Positions 1 to 5,681 of a stretch of DNA of 5,681 nucleotides are shown here, piece by piece. This DNA is from Bacteroidota bacterium (GTDB lineage Bacteria; Bacteroidota; Bacteroidia; UKL13-3), in NCBI GenBank assembly GCA_947460565.1, contig CANHJJ010000139.1:1-5681 (forward strand), given 5' to 3'. The notes below the pieces were generated by a model. The model ran no database searches. It was not told where the DNA came from and worked only from the letters and a program-made list of their open reading frames with translations. Made by a program: the position numbers and the translations under genes. Numbering within the stretch: position 1 is the first letter of the stretch; each line of letters starts with the position of its first letter.

Positions 1-1284
1 ATTACCTTCGCTAAACAAAACAATTTGTCTTATCAAAATGCAAAATTAGATGAATTAACTGCGCAAAAGTCAGTGAATGAGTTATTGGCAAATGGACTAC
101 CTCAGGCGAATGGAGAATTATCTTATAATAGAAATATAGATATTCCGGTAACACCATTGCCAGATTTTATTACACCAAGTGTAATTTTCGCCAATCAAAA
201 ATATTTTGGTCTTAGTCCAACTGAAAAATATGTTCAAGGCCAACCAGTGCCTGTTGCTTTTGGTCAAAAAAACTCGGCAACTGCCAGCTTAACAATAGGA
301 CAGCTTTTATTTGATGGTACTTTCTTTTTGGGTGTGAAGGCGGCAAAAGAGTATGTTAAGTTATCTACTTTGACCAAACGCAAAACTGAAATTGATGTTG
401 AAGCTGATGTCACAAAATCATATTACCTTGTTTTATTAAACGAGGAGCGTTTGATACAGATTAATAAGAACCTCGTTTTAATGGAAAAAAGCTTAGCTGA
501 CTTACGTGAAATATACAAAGCTGGATTGACAGAAAAAATAGACCTTGATAGACTTGAATTGAGTTATTCAAATGCTAAAATATCACGTGATCAAATTAAA
601 GATATGACAATCATGACTTATCAGTTATTAAAAATGAATATTGGATTGCCAATGGCTGATAGCATTCTTTTAACTGACAAATTGAATGACTTATCTGGAC
701 AGGGTTCAATAAATTTGGAAATTGCTTCAAATGATTACAGCAAAAGAATTGAATACCAAATGGCAGAACAAGGTTTGATATTAAACAAGCTTGATAGAAA
801 GAGATATTTAACTGGTTATATGCCAACAATAACCGCATTTGCATCATTGGGTAGAAACACTTTTGGCAATGACTTTAGTGATTTAGCAAATACATGGTTT
901 CCATCGACCATTGTGGGTGGTAAAATCAGCGTTCCAATATTTGATGGATTCAGAAAACATGCTCAAACTCAAAAGGCAAGTATTTCAATTAAAAGAACTG
1001 AGAATCTGAAAAAGAACTTGGAAAATGCAATTGATATAGAACGATTCAATGCCAAGACAAGTTATCTAAGAACAAACGAGCAAGTTCTCACCCAAAAGCA
1101 AAACATGGATTTAGCTGAACAAATATTTAAAAGAGCACAATTAAAATTAAAGGAAGGTGTTGGGTCAAGTACAGAATTATTAATGGCTGAAACTGAATTG
1201 AAAAACGCACAAACTAATTATTTGACTACATTATACGATTTAATGGTCGCACAGGTAAACGTTAAAAAATCAATTGGATACTAA
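1..1284 (+). CDS. TolC-family outer membrane efflux channel (5' end missing)
   Basis: Outer membrane factor of a tripartite efflux pump; TolC-family proteins form trimeric beta-barrel/alpha-barrel channels through which the pump empties its substrate. The frame is open from base 1 and ends at TAA 1282-1284, giving 427 visible residues. The first visible residues (ITFAKQNNLSYQNAK) already match the start of the first long helix of the mature protein, so the signal peptide and true start lie upstream. The TTG at 25 is an internal Leu codon. The two-fold internal repeat of the family is visible. Repeat 1 has LPQANGELSY (about 33-42) and the strand GQLLFDG (about 100-106); repeat 2 has YMPTITAFASLG (about 273-284) and SVPIFDG (about 310-316). 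Each is followed by long helical, Lys/Glu/Gln-rich segments. The end, with KEGVGSSTELLMAETEL and a final helix (about 385-425), is typical. An unusually long stretch between the first two strands (about 43-92) is probably an extracellular loop. It is the first visible gene of the operon, 15 nt from the adaptor gene. Family assignment is firm; substrate is unknown. Confidence 0.95.
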   Translation: MTFAKQNNLSYQNAKLDELTAQKSVNELLANGLPQANGELSYNRNIDIPVTPLPDFITPSVIFANQKYFGLSPTEKYVQGQPVPVAFGQKNSATASLTIGQLLFDGTFFLGVKAAKEYVKLSTLTKRKTEIDVEADVTKSYYLVLLNEERLIQINKNLVLMEKSLADLREIYKAGLTEKIDLDRLELSYSNAKISRDQIKDMTIMTYQLLKMNIGLPMADSILLTDKLNDLSGQGSINLEIASNDYSKRIEYQMAEQGLILNKLDRKRYLTGYMPTITAFASLGRNTFGNDFSDLANTWFPSTIVGGKISVPIFDGFRKHAQTQKASISIKRTENLKKNLENAIDIERFNAKTSYLRTNEQVLTQKQNMDLAEQIFKRAQLKLKEGVGSSTELLMAETELKNAQTNYLTTLYDLMVAQVNVKKSIGY

Positions 1285-1299
1285 TTAAAATAATAAATA

Positions 1300-2436
1300 A
1301 TGAAAACAATAAAAACAATCATTTTAAGCGTTGCTGCGCTGGGAATTATCGCATCATGCGGTGGAAGCGCAAATAGCGTTGAAGCAAAACTAGCCAAGTT
1401 AGAAAAACTCAAATCTGAACAAGCGGCTATAAATTCAGAAATCAAAACTCTAGAAGATGAAATAAAATCAAGCGGAGCCAAAATTGAAACATCTGAAAAG
1501 ATGGTAAACGTAGCAGTTACAAGCATTGAAACTAGTAATTTTAAGCATTACATTGATGTGCAAGGTCGAGTGGATGGAGATGAAAATACCACCATAAGTG
1601 CAAAGGTTCCAGGATTGGTTTTGAATGTTATTGCAAAACCGGGTACATCTGTAAAGGCAGGTCAAGTTTTGGCTGAGTTAGATGGCAGTGCAGTGAGAAA
1701 ACAAATTCAATCAATGGAAACAAACTTAACATTGTTGACAGATTTATACAATAAGCAAAAAGCTTTATGGGACAAGCAAATTGGATCTGAAATACAATAC
1801 AAGCAAGCTAAAGCCAATAAAGAATCTTTAGAGCAACAAGTTTCAGCTATGCGCGAGCAATTGGGTATGTATAAAATTACATCCCCTGTTAATGGAACCA
1901 TTGATGTGGTAAACTTAAAAATTGGTCAAACTGCAGCACCCGGAATGCCTTATTTTTCAATCGTAAACTTCAATAAATTGAAAGTGAAAGCAGATGTTGC
2001 TGAAACTTATGCGAGTAAAATTAGAGAAGGAAACGAGGCCTTGATTCAATTCCCTGATATTAATAAATCTATTCAAGCAAAAGTTACTTATAGTGGCAAA
2101 GGAATTAGCACCTTAAATAGAACCTTTGGTGTTGAAATGGCTTTGCCGAGCGATAATAGCTATTTACCAAATATGATTGCAGTTGTAAAGATTGTTGATT
2201 ATTCGGCAGATAATGTGATAGTGATACCAATTAACTGCATTCAATCAAACGAAGATGGATCAAGTGTTTTTGTAGCTATGACAGAAAATGGAAAAACAAT
2301 TGCAAAAAAACGATTGGTTGTAATAGGCAATACTTACAATGATAAAGCTGAGATTAATTCTGGTTTAGCAAAAGGTGATAAGTTAATTACTGAAGGCTAT
2401 TCGGACTTGAATGACGGAGAGCTAATTAAATTTTAA
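1300..2436 (+). CDS. RND efflux periplasmic adaptor lipoprotein (MFP/HlyD/AcrA family)
   Basis: Adaptor that links the RND transporter to the TolC-like channel in the periplasm. Complete at 378 residues, close to the family's usual length. The ATG at 1300 is secure because an in-frame TAA lies at 1294-1296; there is no Shine-Dalgarno, only A/T-rich sequence. Residues 1-20 are a lipoprotein signal: basic start, hydrophobic core, lipobox IASC with Cys20 as the lipidated residue. The following GGSANS lacks the acidic surface-export signal described in Bacteroidota, so an inner-membrane, periplasm-facing anchor is inferred. Domains in order: a short coiled coil (about 28-58, Leu/Lys/Glu heptads); first half of the lipoyl/barrel-sandwich domain (about 95-128, with KPGTSVKAGQVLAELD); alpha-hairpin (about 130-188); second half (about 190-222, with ITSPVNGTID); beta-barrel (about 223-300); membrane-proximal domain (about 303-378). 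The hairpin tip has K152, L156 and S163 at the spacing of the AcrA RLS channel-binding motif. Gene order and close spacing indicate cotranscription with the channel gene. Confidence 0.96.
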   Translation: MKTIKTIILSVAALGIIASCGGSANSVEAKLAKLEKLKSEQAAINSEIKTLEDEIKSSGAKIETSEKMVNVAVTSIETSNFKHYIDVQGRVDGDENTTISAKVPGLVLNVIAKPGTSVKAGQVLAELDGSAVRKQIQSMETNLTLLTDLYNKQKALWDKQIGSEIQYKQAKANKESLEQQVSAMREQLGMYKITSPVNGTIDVVNLKIGQTAAPGMPYFSIVNFNKLKVKADVAETYASKIREGNEALIQFPDINKSIQAKVTYSGKGISTLNRTFGVEMALPSDNSYLPNMIAVVKIVDYSADNVIVIPINCIQSNEDGSSVFVAMTENGKTIAKKRLVVIGNTYNDKAEINSGLAKGDKLITEGYSDLNDGELIKF

Positions 2437-2516
2437 TGGCTAGTTAGTTTATCTATAAATTAAATCACTTATATAATACAGCTGAAGGCCGATAATTTTA
2501 AGCCAAAACCGAAAAT
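2437..2516. other. 80-nt gap between adaptor and transporter genes
   Basis: This AT-rich spacer is much longer than the 15-nt gap upstream of the adaptor gene. It contains TATAAT at 2472-2477, but no good -35 partner at the proper distance and no clear Bacteroidota-type TAnnTTTG element. TGGCT (2437-2441) can pair with AGCCA (2501-2505), but a 5-bp stem around a loop of about 59 nt is weak, and no T-run follows it. I therefore see no terminator and no promoter I would defend. The simplest reading is a longer leader inside one operon. Confidence 0.5.
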
Positions 2517-5500
2517 ATGTTAGATAAAATAAAAGAATTTAAGCCATCATCTTGGGCTATAAATAACAAAACAAGTATCTATATTATGACTATCATTATA
2601 ACCCTAGCGGGGTTGGTTAGTTATAATGGGTTACCAAAGGAACAATTCCCCGAGGTAGTATTTCCACAAATTATTGTGAGTACAGTTCAGGCGGGTACTT
2701 CTCCAAAAGATATGGAGAATATTGTAACCAAGCACATTGAAAAAAGTGTTAAATCCATTTCAGGTGTAAAGAAGGTAACTAGCAATACCATACAAAATGT
2801 AAGTTTGGTAACAGTAGAATTTAACACGGATGTTGAAATTCCTGTTGCCAAACAAAGGGTAAAAGATCAAGTTGATAAAGTACGAAAAGATTTACCTCAA
2901 GTTTTAACAAGTGAACCTTCGGTTATTGAAATAGATGTATCACAAATGCCTATTATGTATGTGCATTTATCTGGTAATTATCCTTTAGATAAATTGAAAA
3001 CATATGCGGAAGATTTACAAGATAAAATTGAAGGATTAAATGAAATAACAAGGGCTGATATTGTTGGTGCGCTTGACAGGGAGGTCCAAATTAATCTTGA
3101 TATGTACAAGTTGCAAATTGCTGATGTGGCCATGTACGATGTAATGCAAGCTATAGGGAATGAAAATGTTACCATCAGTGGAGGATCTGTGAAAATGGAT
3201 GGACTTTTGCGAGAGATTAATGTTGTTAGTCAATATGCAGATGCAAAGAAAATAGGTGATTTAGCTATTCGCTCTGCAAGTGGTGCTATAGTATATTTAA
3301 GAGACATTGCTGAAGTAAAAGATGGCTTCAAAGAGCAAGAGAGTTTTGCTCGACTAGAACATAAGAATGTTATTACTTTGAATATTGTAAAAAAGAGCGG
3401 TCAAAATTTAATTGATGCTAGTGATAAGATTCGTAAGTTATGTGATGAAATGAAGGAAACTAGATTTCCTGATGGATTAAAAATTACTGTGACGGGCGAT
3501 CAATCTGATAAAACGCGGGTAACACTCCATGATTTAATTAATACGATAGTTATCGGATTTATTTTAGTAACTTTCATATTGATGTTTTTTATGGGAGCTA
3601 CCAATGCCTTATTTGTGGCTATGTCTGTACCACTATCAATGGCGGTTGCATTTTTGTTTTTACCTGCCATTGGTTTTACCTTAAACATGATTGTATTGTT
3701 TGCCTTTTTACTTGCATTGGGTATTGTTGTGGATGATGCCATTGTGGTAATCGAGAACACACATCGAATCTTTGAAAATGGTAAAGTGCCAATTAAACGA
3801 GCAGCTAAATTGGCCGCGGGCGAGGTATTTCTTCCTGTTCTTTCGGGTACATTAACAACCTTGGCACCATTTATACCTTTAGCTTTCTGGCAAGGTGTAA
3901 TTGGTAAATTTATGTTCTTTTTACCAGTAACCTTAATCATTACATTGCTAGCTTCATTGGTTGTAGCCTATATTATCAATCCTGTGTTTGCAGTTGGATT
4001 TATGAAAACACATGAAGAGGAAGAAGCTGAGCGCAAGAATACAAAAGGTTTTAAAATAACTTCAGTTGTATTCGCAGTGATAGCTGTTTTATCATACCTA
4101 GGTGGCGGAATAGGTATGGGAAATTTCGCAATTGTCATATATTTATTGTATTGTTTGAATAGATTTGTTTTGTATAAAGCTATCGGTAACTTCCAAAATA
4201 ATCTTTGGCCATCTATACAAGACATATATAAGAAAATAATTACTTGGTGCCTAGTTGGTAGAAGACCAATATTTATTTTGTTAAGCACGATTGGTTTGCT
4301 TTTCTTCAGCTTTTTTTTAGTAACAGTTCGCTCACCGAAAATAGTTTTCTTCCCTCAGGCTTCACCAAACTTTGTTTACACCTATATTCAAATGCCGATA
4401 GGCACTGACCAAGTAAAAACTGATTCAATTACAAAATTGGTTGAGGAAAGAATATACAAAGAAATTGGAGATAGCAATAAAATAGTCGAGTCTGTAATAT
4501 CAAATGTGGCAATTGGTGCCGGAGACCCAAGTCAATTCGAAGCTGGTGCGCAGTCTCACTTAGGTAAAGTTACTGTTGCCTTTGTAGAGTTTGGAAAACG
4601 ACATGGAGAAGAAACTTTGTTGTATTTAGATAGAATTAGAAATGTAGTTAAAGATATTCCGGGCGCACAAATCACTGTTGAGCAGGAAAAGGGTGGACCT
4701 CCAACAGGTAAGCCAGTAAATATTGAAATTATTGGTGATGAGTTTGACGAATTGACAACTGTTTCAAAAGATTTGAAACGTTATCTTGATTCACTTCAAA
4801 TACCCGGAATCGAAGAATTGAAATCTGATCTTGTAACAAATAAACCTGAGATATTAATTGAAGTAGATAGAGAAAGAGCGAATAGAGAAGGTATTACATC
4901 TTCGCAGATTGGTCAAGCTTTACGTGGTGCTATTTTTGGTATAGAAGTTTCAAAATTCAAAGATGCAAATGATGATTATCCTATTCAAGTTAGATACAAT
5001 GTGAATCAACGTAACAATATTGATGCATTGATGAATTTGAAAATAACATACAGAGATATGAATATGGGCGGGCAATTACGTTCAGTTCCATTGTCATCTG
5101 TAGCTAAACTTAAGTATAGTCAAACATATGGTGGAATTAAACGTAAAAATCAAAAGCGTATGGTGACCCTAGGTTCAAACGTTTTAGTGGGATATAATGC
5201 AAATGAAGTGGTGGCTCAAGTTATAAAAGCAGTGGCTAAGTTTGACCTCCCAAAAACAGTTACGGTTGACATGACTGGAGAGCAAGAGCAGCAAGCAGAA
5301 ACAGGTGCATTCTTAGGAAGAGCGATGCTAATTTCACTAGGACTTATATTTTTAATTTTAGTAACTCAGTTTAACTCGTTGTCTAAACCAGTGATTATTT
5401 TGAGTGAAATTATATTCAGTATCATTGGCGTGTTATTAGGCTTTTCAATTTTCAAAATGGATATGTCTATCTTAATGACAGGAATAGGTATTGTTGCTTT

Positions 5501-5681
5501 GGCAGGTATTGTAGTTAGGAACGGAATTTTATTAGTTGAGTTTACAGATATTTTAATAGATAATGGAATGGAATTGAAAGAAGCCATTATTGAAGCAGGT
5601 CGAACACGTATGACACCTGTTATATTAACTGCCTCTGCTACCATTTTAGGTTTAGTCCCTTTGGCTGTGGGCTTGAATATC
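2517..5681 (+). CDS. RND efflux transporter permease, AcrB-like (3' end missing)
   Basis: Inner-membrane proton-driven exporter of the RND superfamily, HAE-1/AcrB-like. The frame runs 1055 codons without a stop to the window edge. ATG 2517 is the natural start: an in-frame TAA lies at 2499-2501, and the protein opens with a short cytoplasmic helix before TM1 (about 19-37). The signature LPKEQFPEVVFP follows TM1. Periplasmic loop 1 spans about 38-338; TM2-TM6 lie at about 340-495. TM4 carries GIVVDDAIVVIEN, with D406 and D407 matching AcrB D407/D408. Residues 496-584 hold an acidic stretch and two additional hydrophobic segments (about 514-530 and 537-553). TM7 is about 585-602; periplasmic loop 2 (about 605-930) includes GPPTGKPV (727-734) and VDRERANREGI (783-793). 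TM8 to TM10 follow, with R1001-N1002 where AcrB has K940-N941, and T1038 where AcrB has T978. The window ends in TM11; compared with AcrB, roughly 55 or more residues, including TM12, are missing. It forms a pump with the two genes upstream. Drug, lipid or metabolite export cannot be told apart by sequence; no CusA-type metal-site evidence was found. Confidence 0.96.
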   Translation, partial: MLDKIKEFKPSSWAINNKTSIYIMTIIITLAGLVSYNGLPKEQFPEVVFPQIIVSTVQAGTSPKDMENIVTKHIEKSVKSISGVKKVTSNTIQNVSLVTVEFNTDVEIPVAKQRVKDQVDKVRKDLPQVLTSEPSVIEIDVSQMPIMYVHLSGNYPLDKLKTYAEDLQDKIEGLNEITRADIVGALDREVQINLDMYKLQIADVAMYDVMQAIGNENVTISGGSVKMDGLLREINVVSQYADAKKIGDLAIRSASGAIVYLRDIAEVKDGFKEQESFARLEHKNVITLNIVKKSGQNLIDASDKIRKLCDEMKETRFPDGLKITVTGDQSDKTRVTLHDLINTIVIGFILVTFILMFFMGATNALFVAMSVPLSMAVAFLFLPAIGFTLNMIVLFAFLLALGIVVDDAIVVIENTHRIFENGKVPIKRAAKLAAGEVFLPVLSGTLTTLAPFIPLAFWQGVIGKFMFFLPVTLIITLLASLVVAYIINPVFAVGFMKTHEEEEAERKNTKGFKITSVVFAVIAVLSYLGGGIGMGNFAIVIYLLYCLNRFVLYKAIGNFQNNLWPSIQDIYKKIITWCLVGRRPIFILLSTIGLLFFSFFLVTVRSPKIVFFPQASPNFVYTYIQMPIGTDQVKTDSITKLVEERIYKEIGDSNKIVESVISNVAIGAGDPSQFEAGAQSHLGKVTVAFVEFGKRHGEETLLYLDRIRNVVKDIPGAQITVEQEKGGPPTGKPVNIEIIGDEFDELTTVSKDLKRYLDSLQIPGIEELKSDLVTNKPEILIEVDRERANREGITSSQIGQALRGAIFGIEVSKFKDANDDYPIQVRYNVNQRNNIDALMNLKITYRDMNMGGQLRSVPLSSVAKLKYSQTYGGIKRKNQKRMVTLGSNVLVGYNANEVVAQVIKAVAKFDLPKTVTVDMTGEQEQQAETGAFLGRAMLISLGLIFLILVTQFNSLSKPVIILSEIIFSIIGVLLGFSIFKMDMSILMTGIGIVALAGIVVRNGILLVEFTDILIDNGMELKEAIIEAGRTRMTPVILTASATILGLVPLAVGLNI

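Noticed and set aside
25..27. TTG as the start codon of the channel gene
   Set aside because: The frame stays open to base 1, and the residues before the TTG fit the start of the mature TolC-family helix. No signal peptide follows the TTG, so it is an internal Leu codon.
611..847. 78-codon open frame on the - strand inside the channel gene
   Set aside because: Composition and position fit a chance frame opposite a real gene. The same holds for the smaller - strand frames opposite the adaptor gene (1281-1526, 1468-1665, 1707-1901) and those at 2978-3233.
2472..2477. TATAAT as a -10 box for a separate transporter promoter
   Set aside because: There is no matching -35 at the right distance, the hexamer is expected by chance in AT-rich DNA, and the main Bacteroidota sigma factor uses a different consensus.
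2437..2505. Stem-loop TGGCT/AGCCA as a terminator between the adaptor and transporter genes
   Set aside because: The stem is only 5 bp with a loop of about 59 nt and no T-run after it.
3500..3940. 146-codon open frame on the - strand
   Set aside because: It lies antisense inside the transmembrane region of the RND gene, where the sense protein has clear family motifs. Its translation resembles no family and is a by-product of the sense codons.
3968..4288. 106-codon open frame on the - strand
   Set aside because: It is antisense to the TM6-TM7 region of the transporter, with no recognisable protein features and no start-region support.
4638..5300. Heavy-metal (CusA-type) rather than multidrug-type transporter
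   Set aside because: The TM4 double Asp and the basic-Asn TM10 motif match the AcrB-type relay, and I saw no obvious methionine metal-site pattern; the substrate still remains open.
5366..5644. 92-codon open frame on the - strand
   Set aside because: It is antisense to TM8-TM11 of the transporter; the sense strand is plainly coding there.

Overview
The window holds three genes, all on the + strand, and almost no non-coding DNA. They are the three parts of a tripartite RND efflux pump, in the order outer-membrane channel, periplasmic adaptor, inner-membrane transporter. The first gene is cut by the left edge of the window and the third by the right edge; only the adaptor gene is complete.

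The organism is most likely a member of the Bacteroidota. This is inferred from several things together: AT-rich DNA, A/T-rich start regions without a Shine-Dalgarno sequence, a TolC-MFP-RND gene order common in that phylum, a lipoprotein adaptor with a coiled coil at its N-terminus, and an RND transporter of a type I associate with that phylum. No 16S rRNA or other taxonomic marker is present, so genus and species cannot be given.

Layout: 1-1284 is a TolC-family outer membrane factor without its signal peptide. A 15-nt gap follows. 1300-2436 is the adaptor lipoprotein (MFP/HlyD/AcrA family). An 80-nt gap follows with no convincing signal. From 2517 to the end of the window (5681) runs one uninterrupted reading frame of 1055 codons, an AcrB-like RND transporter that ends inside its predicted TM11.

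The expected working model follows from the families. The RND trimer captures substrate in the periplasm or the outer leaflet of the inner membrane and drives export by proton flux through its TM4/TM10 relay. The adaptor, anchored by its lipid to the inner membrane, joins it to the TolC-like channel, which opens to the outside. The substrate cannot be read from the sequence, and no regulator lies in the window.

I found no RNA gene, mobile element, CRISPR array or clearly new system. The points worth a second look are variations within a known machine: a two-helix hydrophobic insertion between TM6 and TM7 of the transporter, Arg at the place of the AcrB relay lysine, Lys in place of Arg in the adaptor tip motif, and a long first surface loop in the channel protein.
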